Positions 24,827 through 33,845 of a stretch of 64,000 nucleotides of DNA are shown piece by piece. The notes beneath the pieces are model-generated. The model was not told the origin of the DNA. It saw nothing but the letters and a program-made list of their open reading frames with translations, and ran no database searches. Position 1 is the first letter of the stretch; each line of letters opens with the position of its first letter. Source of the stretch: Pedobacter frigidisoli (GTDB taxonomy: Bacteria; Bacteroidota; Bacteroidia; Sphingobacteriales; Sphingobacteriaceae); contig NZ_SJSN01000003.1 in assembly GCF_004331675.1 (NCBI RefSeq), positions 186,001 through 250,000 of the forward strand. The letters are read 5' to 3'. Both the position numbers and the translations under genes were made by a program.

Positions 24827-25038
24827 TGGAAGAACAGAAGGAAATTAAAATTGGGGACTTTGTTAGACATCGTTTTCTTAACAAGACTACTGATTTACTT
24901 GTAGTATTAAATAATGAAACAAAAATTCTTGCACGATATGTTAAGGACGGCATCTTTTATAGTGAGGAGTTTTACTTATTTGAAGTCGAATACTATGATA
25001 GAAAGCCTTTAAAAAGACCTCAGATTTATGTTGGATAG
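24826..25038 (+). CDS. small hypothetical protein (70 aa)
   Basis: Starts MEEQKEIKIGDFVRHRFLNK and reads as a small beta-barrel (TTDLLVVLNNETKILARYVK; FYSEEFYLFEVEYYDRKPL), reminiscent of small SH3-like or YodC-like domains with the phrase 'IGDFVRH'. The start overlaps the stop of the upstream gene, and a terminator follows at 25104, so the pair is a complete operon. No function can be assigned. Confidence 0.62.
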   Translation: MEEQKEIKIGDFVRHRFLNKTTDLLVVLNNETKILARYVKDGIFYSEEFYLFEVEYYDRKPLKRPQIYVG

Positions 25039-25103
25039 ATGCGTCTACAAGTTTTCGATTAAAGTAACTTTAATCTATTCATTTACAAGATCTTTATAAA
25101 AGC

Positions 25104-25130
25104 AAAAGGAGCCTTAAATAAGCTCCTTTT
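25104..25130 (+). terminator. intrinsic terminator
   Basis: Stem AAAAGGAGC/GCTCCTTTT with a 9-nt loop and T run, 66 bp after the 70-aa gene. Confidence 0.75.
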
Positions 25131-25267
25131 TGATTATGCGTTAAATCGCGAATAAACACAGATTATATAGGTAAGGGTAATTTGCTATATTGTCGCCTTG
25201 TTTTTTACAATGGAGACAATTTAATAAACTATTTAACCTTAGGTAGCAAAATTTAATATTACAAAAC

Positions 25268-25281
25268 CGCACAAACACGCA
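25268..25281. promoter_or_regulatory. candidate regulator site CGCACAAACACGCA, DeoR promoter
   Basis: Identical to the site at 11960 and one member of the four-site set CGCACAAnnACGCA. It lies 45 bp before the DeoR ATG and about 13 bp before a possible -7 box TATTTTTA, consistent with autoregulation. Confidence 0.6.
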
Positions 25282-25325
25282 AATATTTGAAAACTATTTT
25301 TACATTCGCATAAACCAAACAGAAT

Positions 25326-26072
25326 ATGCTAAAAAAAGAACGCCATGATTTTATAATGCGACAGATTAATCTTCACAATCGTGTGCTCACATCGGATTTG
25401 GTGCAGCTGTTAACAGTTTCTGAAGATACCATTAGAAGAGACTTACAGGAGCTCGTTGAAGATGGCCTACTTTTTAAGGTCCATGGCGGCGCCCTCTCAA
25501 AATCGTATCACAGCTCTTTTGATGATAGTACCGTTTACGCAAGGGATAGTAAAATCATCATTGCCAAAAAAGCGACTATTTTGGTAAAAGATGGAATGGT
25601 GGTTTTAATTGGCGGTGGCACAACAATTTTAGAGTTTGTTAAACAGCTTCCTCAAAACATAGAGGCTACTTTTTTTACCATTAGTCCTTTGGTGGCTGTG
25701 GAACTATCTAAATATAATAATGTAGAGGTCATCCTTATTGGTGGGCTTTTCTCGAAAAACTCACAGATTACATACGGTGGGCATGTTATTAATCAACTCT
25801 CAGAAATTAAGGCGGATTTATGCTTAATGGGAACAAGTGCCATACACCCAGAAGAGGGTTTAACCGATACCGATTGGGAAATTAACCAATTAAAGAAAGC
25901 CATGATTGCCTGCTCAAAAAATACCGCTGTACTGTGTATTTCCGAGAAACTAGATATCACGCTAAGATTAAAAGTATGCTCAATAGAAAACATTAGTTAT
26001 TTGATAACAGAGCTAAACAAGCAGGATCAGCTTTTGAATGCATACAACACAAAAGAGATTAATATTTTGTAA
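25326..26072 (+). CDS. DeoR/GlpR-family transcriptional regulator
   Basis: 248 aa. The N-terminal DeoR HTH is clear (LLTVSEDTIRRDLQELVEDG, then LLFKVHGGALS), followed by the sugar-phosphate-sensing DeoRC domain (GMVVLIGGGTTILEFVKQLP; KADLCLMGTSAIHPEEGLTD). Regulators of this family usually repress sugar or polyol catabolic genes and respond to a phosphorylated intermediate. Its promoter carries the 14-bp motif found before two susC genes and before a relic of the same regulator at 12019, so it is the prime candidate to bind that motif. The stop is 3 bp from the convergent anmK stop. Confidence 0.92.
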   Translation: MLKKERHDFIMRQINLHNRVLTSDLVQLLTVSEDTIRRDLQELVEDGLLFKVHGGALSKSYHSSFDDSTVYARDSKIIIAKKATILVKDGMVVLIGGGTTILEFVKQLPQNIEATFFTISPLVAVELSKYNNVEVILIGGLFSKNSQITYGGHVINQLSEIKADLCLMGTSAIHPEEGLTDTDWEINQLKKAMIACSKNTAVLCISEKLDITLRLKVCSIENISYLITELNKQDQLLNAYNTKEINIL

Positions 26073-26075
26073 TTG

Positions 26076-27272
26076 CTAGCTAGGCAAACTAATTTTCCCC
26101 ATACAAACTGATGGAATACCTTTTCGATTCCCAAAATCCATCGGCTCACCACAAAGCGTTTCATTGGCTAAAACCGCAAAAAGCACTGCTTCCTTAGCAT
26201 CAGGGTTAATATCTAAATCATAAGTGGTTAAAAATTTTGAGATTGGAAGTTTGGCTTTAAGAAGCTGAACCAAAAGAGGATTGTGCATTCCGCCGCCACT
26301 CATAAAAACCTGTGCTTTAGCCCTTTCTCCAAAGCATTTTTTAACTGCATTCGTAATTACTTCGGCAGAGAAATGGCAAAGTGTCGCCATTACATCTTCA
26401 AGCGCAATTTTTGTTGTGAAGGAATGCTTCTGGGCGTTTATCAAATAATCTAAATTGAATAATTCTGGCCCTGTAGTTTTCGGAAAATCAGCCTCGAAGA
26501 AATCGCAATCCAGCAAAGCTGACAGCAAATCTTCATTTAACCTCCCAGTTGATCCAATAGCCGCATTTTTATCATAAAACTGATTGAAATGTTTTTGTAC
26601 AAATTGATCCATCAAGGTATTCCCAGGACCAACATCCGTAGAAAAGATCTGATCAGCGCTAAGACTACCCGGCAAATAGGTAAAATTTGCAATACCACCA
26701 ATGTTAAGCATTATCCTATCTTCATTCTTTTTCGAAAACATTAAATAATCGCCATAAACAGCTAACGGCGCACCCTCACCACCTGCCGCCAAATGCTTCT
26801 GCCGAAAATCAGACAGCGTAATAATTCCGGTTTTCACAGCGATATGATCGCCATCTCCAATTTGCAAAGTTCCATTGGGGTAATCATCCATTTTGTGGAG
26901 CGATTTTGGCGCATGGAAAATCGTCTGCCCATGGCTTGCAATAAAATCAATGTCCTCGTTTTCATAGCCCCATTCTTTCAGCGCATCATTAATCAAAGCG
27001 GCATGGATGTTTGCAATGTGTTCGTTCATTAAACAAACCAACTCCAAATCGACCTTTCTCTTGGAGAAAATGGCCTTTATTTTAGCTCTGAAATCATCAG
27101 TATAATCACCCGTTTTAAATTCAAGCACTTCAATATCAGTCTCTATTCCACTTCCTTTTACCAAGCAAAGTGCAATATCCAATCCATCCATGGAGGTTCC
27201 GCTCATTAAGCCAATAATTAATCGCTCTGGTTTATTGGCCCTCGAGTATAGGTTTTGGATCTGAAGATTCAT
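26076..27272 (-). CDS. anmK: anhydro-N-acetylmuramic acid kinase
   Basis: 398 aa, cytosolic. It phosphorylates and opens 1,6-anhydro-MurNAc from cell-wall turnover to MurNAc-6-P, which feeds amino sugars back to metabolism. Visible family marks are LIIGLMSGTSMDGLDIALC at residues 18-36, ASHGQTIFHAP near 113, GGIANFTYLP, STDVGPGNTLMDQF and FMSGGGMHNPLL. The protein is some 20-30 residues longer than E. coli AnmK, mostly at the N terminus. It is divergent from the glucosamine-6-phosphate deaminase gene (about 150 bp between starts), which fits a shared role in amino-sugar recycling. Confidence 0.95.
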   Translation of the reverse strand: MNLQIQNLYSRANKPERLIIGLMSGTSMDGLDIALCLVKGSGIETDIEVLEFKTGDYTDDFRAKIKAIFSKRKVDLELVCLMNEHIANIHAALINDALKEWGYENEDIDFIASHGQTIFHAPKSLHKMDDYPNGTLQIGDGDHIAVKTGIITLSDFRQKHLAAGGEGAPLAVYGDYLMFSKKNEDRIMLNIGGIANFTYLPGSLSADQIFSTDVGPGNTLMDQFVQKHFNQFYDKNAAIGSTGRLNEDLLSALLDCDFFEADFPKTTGPELFNLDYLINAQKHSFTTKIALEDVMATLCHFSAEVITNAVKKCFGERAKAQVFMSGGGMHNPLLVQLLKAKLPISKFLTTYDLDINPDAKEAVLFAVLANETLCGEPMDFGNRKGIPSVCMGKISLPS

Positions 27273-27425
27273 ATTCTGATTTTATTTAAAAACGATCAAA
27301 CGTTTGTTTGCACCCCTAACAGGATTTTATGTAAATACTTGCAATAAAAGTAAATAACCTTTGTTAGAAATTGGGCATAACTCTCTATCTTTACTGCTCC
27401 GTACATTAAAAACCATACAAAAAAA

Positions 27426-29351
27426 ATGGCTAGATTAAATCTACTGGAGGAGACACGTTTCGAGAAACTCCCTGTGAGCGTGTTCGAAAATCCAAAAATT
27501 GCTTCAATTAATGTGGCACATCGCATTGCCGATCTCATTAAATCTAAACAAGCAAGCAACACACCTGCAGTACTGGGCTTAGCAACAGGTGTTACCCCAA
27601 TTGCAGTTTATGCCGAATTGGTAAGACTGCACAAAGAAGAGGGTTTAAGTTTTAGAAACGTAATTACCTTCAATTTGGATGAATACTATCCAATGCAGCC
27701 AACGGCGGCACAAAGTTACGTTACCTTTATGAACGAAAATCTTTTCGATCATATCGACATTGACAAGAACAATGTTCACATCCCAGATGGAACGCTTCCA
27801 CTAGAGGATATTCCGGCATTTTGCCTGAACTACGAAAAAAAGATTGGCGATCTTGGCGGACTTGATATCCAGATCTTGGGTATTGGTCGTACTGGTCACA
27901 TTGGTTTTAACGAGCCAGGTTCTGCGCCAAATTCTGGAACACGTTTAGTTACTTTAGATGATTTAACCCGTAGAGATGCGGCTCGTGATTTTGGAGGAAA
28001 AACCTTTGTACCAACCAAGGCGATTACCATGGGTATCGGCACCATCTTCAAGGCCAGAGAGATTATCTTGATGGCGTGGAGTCGTAAAAAGGCCTCTATT
28101 ATTAAAAAGGCAGTTGAGGGAGAGATCTCTGGCGAGGTGCCGGCAACCTACCTACAACTTTCTGAACATGTAGAATTTATTCTTGATGCTCCTGCAGCTT
28201 CAGAATTAACCCGCTTTGATACTCCTTGGTTAGTTAAAGATTGCGTTTGGACGGATAGTTTAATTCGTAAGGCGGTAATTTGGTTGGCAAACACCCTGCA
28301 TAAACCAGTTTTAAAGCTAACTGAAGATGATTATAATAACAATGGGATGGCGCAACTTGCAACCGAAAAGGGCCCAGTTTATAATATCAACATCCACATT
28401 TTTAATAAATTACAACATACCATTACGGGCTGGCCAGGCGGAAAGCCAAATGCCGATGATTCTCAACGTCCGGAAAGAGCGGAGCCTGCGAAAAAACGGG
28501 TGATTATTTTCTCTCCACATCCAGATGATGATGTTATTTCTATGGGTGGAACTTTTATCCGTTTGGTTGATCAAAAACATGATGTTCATGTGGCTTATCA
28601 AACTTCTGGAAATACTGCGGTTTGGGATGATGATGCCCTGCGCTTTGTAGAATTTAATGTAGATTTTACTGAGAAAATGGGAATGGATAATACGCACTTG
28701 AAAGATCTCTATAACAAGATGAGAACCTTTATTGAGCAGAAAAAACCAAACCAGATTGATACACCAGAAATACAGACTGTTAAGGGATTGATTAGAAAGG
28801 GTGAAGCGATTGCCGGTGCTCGCTATTGCGGATTAGCAGATGATCACATCCATTTCCAGGCACTTCCATTTTACGAAAGTGGTAAGAATCAAAAAAATCC
28901 AGTAACCAATGCAGATATCGAATTAACGATAGAGCTTTTGCAAAAAGTTAGGCCGCAACAGGTTTTTGCTGCTGGCGATTTCGAAGACCCTCATGGAACG
29001 CATATCGTTTGCTTTAACATTATTTTGGAGGCATTAACACGTTTGCGCAAAACCGAAGCTTGGGCACAAGATTGCTGGTTATGGATGTACCGCGGTGCAT
29101 GGCATGAATTCGAGACACATGAAATTGAAATGGCTGTACCAATTTCCCCTCAAGAATTGGAGCGCAAGAGAAATGCAATCTTCAAACACCAAAGCCAAAA
29201 AGACAGAGCTGTTTTTCCTGGCGATGATGCAAGGGAATTTTGGCAACGTGCTGAAGATCGAAATCGGGAAACAGCGAAAGCTTACGATGAGTTAGGACTT
29301 GCAGAATACGAAGCGATGGAAGCTTTTGTTCGCTGGAAATTCGAAGATTAA
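27426..29351 (+). CDS. nagB: glucosamine-6-phosphate deaminase with C-terminal PIG-L-like domain
   Basis: 641 aa, more than twice the length of E. coli NagB. Residues ~20-285 form the deaminase/isomerase (LGLATGVTPIAVYAEL; FNLDEYYPM with catalytic Asp85; GIGRTGHIGFNEPGS), converting GlcN-6-P to fructose-6-P and ammonia. Residues ~358-640 form a PIG-L/LmbE-type zinc deacetylase-like domain (IFSPHPDDDVISMGG with His365, Asp367, Asp368; later FEDPHGTHIVC). The fusion is common in Bacteroidota. One attractive reading is that the second domain deacetylates GlcNAc-6-P or a relative so that both NagA- and NagB-type steps sit on one chain; this is inference. A terminator follows at 29371. Confidence 0.92.
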   Translation: MARLNLLEETRFEKLPVSVFENPKIASINVAHRIADLIKSKQASNTPAVLGLATGVTPIAVYAELVRLHKEEGLSFRNVITFNLDEYYPMQPTAAQSYVTFMNENLFDHIDIDKNNVHIPDGTLPLEDIPAFCLNYEKKIGDLGGLDIQILGIGRTGHIGFNEPGSAPNSGTRLVTLDDLTRRDAARDFGGKTFVPTKAITMGIGTIFKAREIILMAWSRKKASIIKKAVEGEISGEVPATYLQLSEHVEFILDAPAASELTRFDTPWLVKDCVWTDSLIRKAVIWLANTLHKPVLKLTEDDYNNNGMAQLATEKGPVYNINIHIFNKLQHTITGWPGGKPNADDSQRPERAEPAKKRVIIFSPHPDDDVISMGGTFIRLVDQKHDVHVAYQTSGNTAVWDDDALRFVEFNVDFTEKMGMDNTHLKDLYNKMRTFIEQKKPNQIDTPEIQTVKGLIRKGEAIAGARYCGLADDHIHFQALPFYESGKNQKNPVTNADIELTIELLQKVRPQQVFAAGDFEDPHGTHIVCFNIILEALTRLRKTEAWAQDCWLWMYRGAWHEFETHEIEMAVPISPQELERKRNAIFKHQSQKDRAVFPGDDAREFWQRAEDRNRETAKAYDELGLAEYEAMEAFVRWKFED

Positions 29352-29370
29352 TAATTATCTATCAAAAACA

Positions 29371-29402
29371 AATCCCTTGTTCTGGTTTAAGAGCAAGGGA
29401 TT
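29371..29402 (+). terminator. intrinsic terminator after nagB
   Basis: Stem AATCCCTTG/CAAGGGATT followed by TTTTTT, 20 bp after the stop. Confidence 0.8.
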
Positions 29403-29456
29403 TTTTGGTTTAATTAACTTGCGAAGTCTCGGAGGCTCCTGGGGGGAAGACTTCAA

Positions 29457-29620
29457 TTTTTTTTGGAAACCTATGTCAGTATTGCTTGGGTTAATTTCGT
29501 CCCGCCATCTGCTATAGCTCCGATTGAAAAAATGGGAGGCTGCCGCGATTGTCGGGTTTAATTACTAAGGCTTTTGCTAATAGGCTGGATTTTCTAGCGA
29601 TCCCATTGCAAACTCTTCGT
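29457..29620 (+). repeat. dispersed intergenic repeat, copy A
   Basis: About 160 bp, non-coding, recognisably the same sequence as the reverse complement of 44481-44638. Shared blocks include TTTTTTGGAAAAC/CC, TCAGTA-TGCTT, TAATTTCGTCCC, CGGGTTTAAATTACT and GGATTTTCTAGCGA. Overall identity is roughly two thirds by eye. It separates nagB from the xylan locus. Confidence 0.65.
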
Positions 29621-29664
29621 TAGTCGGGATTGCGAGCTGAACTAACACTCAATAAGCAAGAGCC

Positions 29665-31317
29665 TTATCGATAAACCTCATCATTCCCCAAATAATCCAA
29701 CCACTTAAAACTTGCTGAATTACTTGATTCCTTGCCAGATGAAGTTGCATACAACCCAAAAAGTGAGCCCACAAAACCACCAGCAACTTTGGTGCTTAAA
29801 TATTTTCCATCCACACCACCGCGAAGGAGTTTCCAATCGTTGGGCTTAGTTGCATAATAGAAGTTGTATTTATCCTTTTTCGCCTCAATTTGAAGATATA
29901 CTTTACTCATACCAACCTCTTTTTCAGCGATCAAATCCATATCCTTTTTTTCCTTGTTTCCTTTAAATAGCTGCAAAACAGGCTTTCCATTCGAAACAGA
30001 TTTACACAAATAATAAAAGTTATACTCACTTTGAAAAATTACCATTCCAGCCTTTTCATTTTCACTTGTCGCATCAAAGACCAGTTCAGTACTCGTTTTA
30101 GAACTTAGGTGTTGCTGACGCTTACCAATAAAGGCAGGATTCCCATTCCCCATGCAGGTTTCGGGTAATAGATTTAGCGTTAAACCTGAAGACTTGCTGA
30201 TCTTATACCAACTTGTGCCCAAAGTTCTGAGGAAGAGAAGCGCAGGATCTAGCTTTTCTACAAAATTAATCCGATAGGAAAAGTTACCACTTTGAGGCCT
30301 AACATCTCTTTGTTTTACCTCTTTAAAATTTGCGGTATAACTGTACTTAATTTCTTTGTTATCAGGATTAATAATTGGCCAACCCTCAACCCATTTTACG
30401 GGTGCAATAAAGGTTTCTCTGCCGGTATTGTAAAAAATGCCTTCATAAGGCCGAACCGCTAAGAATACAGCATAAGTATTTCCATCTGGCCCCACAATTA
30501 ATTCAGCATGACCAGCAGAAGTGATTGGGTTCTTTCTATTCGGATCAAGATCACGCTGTGTTAGAATTGGGTTTTTCTCATAAGCAATGTATGGGCCTAT
30601 TGCCGATTTACTTCTTAAAATAACTTGCGAGTGGTTAACAGAAGTTCCGCCCTCAGCTGCGCATAAATAATACCATTCGCCACGTTTGAAAATGTGTGGA
30701 CCCTCAATCCAAACCGGTTTTTTGCTGATATCAACCCCACCATTTACCAATTGCTTTTCTTCGCCTACTACTTTCAAAGTTGTTGGATCAAACTCAAAAA
30801 CGCGAATGGTTCTGTGTCCGTCATAAAGCGGTTTGTTAGTTGGCGCATCACTGTTGTAAACGATATAAGCCTTATCAGCATCGAAAAACAATGATGGATC
30901 TATTCCCTTCACTTGTGGCAACCAAACAGGGTCGCTCCACGGTCCAGCAGGATTTTTAGCCGTGACAACAAAATTCCCCTTTCTATCAATTAAGGTACAG
31001 GTAACGTAGTAAATCCCTTTGTAGCAGTTAATTGAAGGCGCAAATAATCCTCTTGATACACCATCACCTAAAAAATTCATCTGACTTGGCCTATTGATCA
31101 CATTGCCAATTTGCTTCCAGTTTTTTAAATCCTTACTGTGAAAAACAGGTATTCCAGGGAAGTAGGAAAATGTGGAGTTAACCAGATAATAGTCACTACC
31201 AACTTTTGTTACGCTTGGATCGGGATAAAAGCCAGAAAGAATGGGATTGGTAAATTTTATCTGTGCCGAAACAGCAAAGGTTATACAACATAAAAATAGC
31301 ACTAATAGCTTTCTCAT
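29665..31317 (-). CDS. GH43 beta-xylosidase/arabinofuranosidase, secreted
   Basis: 550 aa with signal peptide ending at AVSAQ (residue 19). The five-bladed GH43 propeller shows NPILSGFYPDPSV (catalytic base Asp33), VKGIDPSLFFD (Asp140) and PVWIEGPHIF (acid Glu205). The C-terminal ~200 residues are a beta-sandwich of the kind that follows GH43 xylosidases (SSKTSTELVFDAT; AGMVIFQSEYNFYYLC; GGFVGSLFGLYATS). It should remove xylose or arabinose from xylan oligomers in the periplasm. It is divergent from the esterase gene, and the LacI-type palindrome at 31370 lies between the two, with TACCTTTC 18 bp beyond it as -7 box. Confidence 0.92.
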   Translation of the reverse strand: MRKLLVLFLCCITFAVSAQIKFTNPILSGFYPDPSVTKVGSDYYLVNSTFSYFPGIPVFHSKDLKNWKQIGNVINRPSQMNFLGDGVSRGLFAPSINCYKGIYYVTCTLIDRKGNFVVTAKNPAGPWSDPVWLPQVKGIDPSLFFDADKAYIVYNSDAPTNKPLYDGHRTIRVFEFDPTTLKVVGEEKQLVNGGVDISKKPVWIEGPHIFKRGEWYYLCAAEGGTSVNHSQVILRSKSAIGPYIAYEKNPILTQRDLDPNRKNPITSAGHAELIVGPDGNTYAVFLAVRPYEGIFYNTGRETFIAPVKWVEGWPIINPDNKEIKYSYTANFKEVKQRDVRPQSGNFSYRINFVEKLDPALLFLRTLGTSWYKISKSSGLTLNLLPETCMGNGNPAFIGKRQQHLSSKTSTELVFDATSENEKAGMVIFQSEYNFYYLCKSVSNGKPVLQLFKGNKEKKDMDLIAEKEVGMSKVYLQIEAKKDKYNFYYATKPNDWKLLRGGVDGKYLSTKVAGGFVGSLFGLYATSSGKESSNSASFKWLDYLGNDEVYR

Positions 31318-31369
31318 TTTAAGTTTTTATTTGGTTAATTGAGGAAAGGTAGAAAATCAAAATTAAAAA

Positions 31370-31383
31370 TGCAGCCGATTGCA
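31370..31383. promoter_or_regulatory. LacI-type operator TGCAGCCGATTGCA (GH43/esterase)
   Basis: 13 of 14 bases match TGCAACCGATTGCA. Facing the esterase, a -7-like TAATTTAG follows after 17 bp; facing GH43, TACCTTTC follows after 18 bp. One site can thus govern both divergent genes. Confidence 0.7.
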
Positions 31384-31436
31384 GAACCTATTTTTTTTCT
31401 TAATTTAGGATATTCTAAAGTTTTATTATTCTAAAA

Positions 31437-33362
31437 ATGGATAAAAAGAGATTCGTATTAATCACTGCTTTCGCTCTGAGCGTTTTGGTAAGCGCTGCAC
31501 AAATCAAATTACCTAAACTGATTGGCGATGGCATGGTTTTGCAAAGAAATGATACCACAAAAATTTGGGGTTGGGCTGCGCCAAATGAACATATCTCATT
31601 AGATTTTAATCATAAAACTTATCAAACCAATGCTGATAAAAACGGTGATTGGTCTATTAAACTTGCGCCACAAAAAGCTGGTGGTCCTTATCAGATGGTT
31701 TTCACAGCTAGCAATAAAATAGAGTTGAAAAATATTTTATTTGGTGATGTATTTATTTGCAGCGGTCAATCGAACATGGAATTGCCGATGGGTAGGCTGA
31801 TTGATAAATATCCAACGGCGATCGCCCATAGTACAAACTCAAATATCAGACAGTTTATAGTTCCTGATGAATATGATTTTAAACAACAAAGAAAAGATTT
31901 TTCGAGTGGTATTTGGCGATCTGCTAATCCAAAATCGGTTTTAGATTTTTCTGGAGTGGCCTATTTTTTTGCTTTGGAGATCAACAAAAAATACAATGTT
32001 CCGGTGGGGATAATTAATGCAGCTCTTGGTGGTTCGCCAGCACAGGCATGGATGAGTGAAACCGCGATAAAAGATTTTCCAACATATTATGCAGAAAGTC
32101 AAAAATTTAAGGATGATGCGTTAATTAAGCAGATCGAAGCTGCTGATCAGGCTTTATCCAATGCTTGGTATGCAGAATTAAACTTTAAAGACGGGGGTTT
32201 GAAAAATAATTGGAAAGCTGATATTGATCATAGCGATTGGAGTGAAATGAATGTGCCTGGCTATTGGGCAGACGGCTCGGTAGGAAAAACCAATGGTGTG
32301 GTTTGGTTTAAAAAAGAAGTAATTGTACCAAAATCTATGGTTGGAAAATCCGTTAAATTAATTTTGGGCAGAATTGTAGATTCAGATTCTGTATTTATTA
32401 ATGGTAAATTTGTGGGCACAACCAGTTATCAATATCCACCAAGGAGATACCTTTTTAATGCTGGAATTTTAAAGGAAGGAAAAAACTCCATCACCGTTCG
32501 TTTAGTTAATAATTCTGGCAATGGCGGCTTTGTTCAGGATAAGAATTATCAACTCATTACCGATCAAGATACTATTGATTTACGTGGTAAGTGGAAATAT
32601 AAATTGGGTGCAAAAATGGAGCCCGCTCCCTCGCAAACCTTTGTTAGATGGAAACCTGCTGGCTTATACAATGCGATGATTGCACCACTAAAAAACCTGA
32701 ATATTAAAGCTGCACTTTGGTACCAAGGTGAGTCCAATACAGGAAACTCAAAAGAGTATTTTGACTTAATGAATGTCTTATTAAAAGATTGGAGAACAAC
32801 TTTTCATCATGAAAACCTACCCTTTTTATATGTTCAGTTACCTGGATTCATGGATGCGAAATCTATTCCTACCGAAAGCGGATGGGCAGAATTAAGAGAA
32901 CAGCAACGCAACTTATTATCTGTTAAAAATACGGCAATGGCTGTCGCTATAGATTTAGGTGAATGGAACGATATTCATCCATTAAATAAACAAGATGTAG
33001 GTAAAAGATTAGCCTTACAAGCCGAATATCTAGTTTATGGTGATCGTAAAGTTGTTCCTACTGGCCCAAGCTTTAAATCCATAGCCGCTAATGGCAAAAA
33101 ATTAATTTTAAGCTTTGATAATGTTGGAAAAGGGCTAATAGCAAAAGGAAATGCCAAACTTAAATATTTTTTGATTGCTGGGGCTGACAAGAAGTTTGTG
33201 TGGGCAAAAGCGACTATTAACGGAGATAAGGTTTTCGTTTGGAACGATGCGGTTGTTAAACCAATATTTGTTCGGTATGCGTGGGCAGATAATCCCGAAA
33301 GCGCCAATCTATATAATGCAAATGGTTTGCCTGCCTCACCATTTGAAGCTCGTGTAAAATAA
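31437..33362 (+). CDS. sialate O-acetylesterase-like carbohydrate esterase
   Basis: 641 aa, signal peptide ending at VSAAQ. An SGNH-hydrolase (SASA) domain carries CSGQSNMELPMGR with nucleophile Ser112 and, far downstream, EWNDIHPLN with Asp512 and His514. Between its two halves (about residues 245-395) lies a beta-sandwich like the sugar-binding domain of GH2 enzymes (GVVWFKKEVIVP; DSVFINGKFVGTT; GKNSITVRLVNNSGNGG). In a xylan locus the likely job is deacetylation of xylan or xylo-oligosaccharides rather than of sialic acid. It is the only gene of its unit. The last ~44 bp are repeated about 270 bp downstream. Confidence 0.88.
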   Translation: MDKKRFVLITAFALSVLVSAAQIKLPKLIGDGMVLQRNDTTKIWGWAAPNEHISLDFNHKTYQTNADKNGDWSIKLAPQKAGGPYQMVFTASNKIELKNILFGDVFICSGQSNMELPMGRLIDKYPTAIAHSTNSNIRQFIVPDEYDFKQQRKDFSSGIWRSANPKSVLDFSGVAYFFALEINKKYNVPVGIINAALGGSPAQAWMSETAIKDFPTYYAESQKFKDDALIKQIEAADQALSNAWYAELNFKDGGLKNNWKADIDHSDWSEMNVPGYWADGSVGKTNGVVWFKKEVIVPKSMVGKSVKLILGRIVDSDSVFINGKFVGTTSYQYPPRRYLFNAGILKEGKNSITVRLVNNSGNGGFVQDKNYQLITDQDTIDLRGKWKYKLGAKMEPAPSQTFVRWKPAGLYNAMIAPLKNLNIKAALWYQGESNTGNSKEYFDLMNVLLKDWRTTFHHENLPFLYVQLPGFMDAKSIPTESGWAELREQQRNLLSVKNTAMAVAIDLGEWNDIHPLNKQDVGKRLALQAEYLVYGDRKVVPTGPSFKSIAANGKKLILSFDNVGKGLIAKGNAKLKYFLIAGADKKFVWAKATINGDKVFVWNDAVVKPIFVRYAWADNPESANLYNANGLPASPFEARVK

Positions 33363-33732
33363 AAGCGAAAAGATTTAACAATTTAAGGGATTTGAGAACA
33401 TTTAAGTTGGATGATGGATAATCTCGCAGAGCGTTAATCTTTAAAAACCCAAACGGATTTCAGAAGCTTATTTAAAGTAAAATCTAGAACGAAATAATTT
33501 AACCATAGGAGGAATATGAGAACATTTAAGCTGGGTGTCGCTTGATATTTGGTGGTGAATAATCTCTGAAGCACTAATTTTTATACCGCAAAAGGTTTGC
33601 CTGTCTTGCCATTTGCAGCTCGTTTAAAATAAATCTAGAAAGAAAGAATTTAACCCTATAAGGAATTTGATAACATTTAAGCTGGGTGTTGCTTGATATT
33701 TGGTGGTGGATAATCTCTAAAGATAACTTTTA
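33318..33732 (+). repeat. tandem duplication of the esterase 3' end and its flank
   Basis: The gene tail (GCAAATGGTTTGCCTGCC..., 33318-33361) recurs at 33588-33630 with several changes. The sequence that follows it occurs three times: 33357-33446, 33477-33583 and 33624-33732, recognisable by ATCTAGAA, GATTTGAGAACATTTAAG-type text and ATTTGGTGGTGGATAATCTC. Copies 2 and 3 are closest. The 33363-33845 gap holds no gene. Confidence 0.8.
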
Positions 33733-33785
33733 CATGATGACCAGATTCGGTGTATTAACTGATGAACAATAGCTTGGTTAACAAC

Positions 33786-33814
33786 AAAGGGCGGCAGATT
33801 ACTCCACCGCCTTT
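33786..33814. terminator. hairpin between esterase repeat and xylanase gene
   Basis: Stem AAAGGGCGG/CCGCC-TTT with one bulge, in the convergent gap. It can end transcripts of either strand but lacks a long T run. Confidence 0.45.
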
Positions 33815-33845
33815 AAAGCATCAATTATTTAAGTTCGATTAATAA

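Noticed and set aside
33511..33543. AGGAGG before ATG with a 9-codon ORF in the repeat region
   Set aside because: The sister copies of the repeat lack both the AGGAGG and the ATG, so the arrangement looks accidental.
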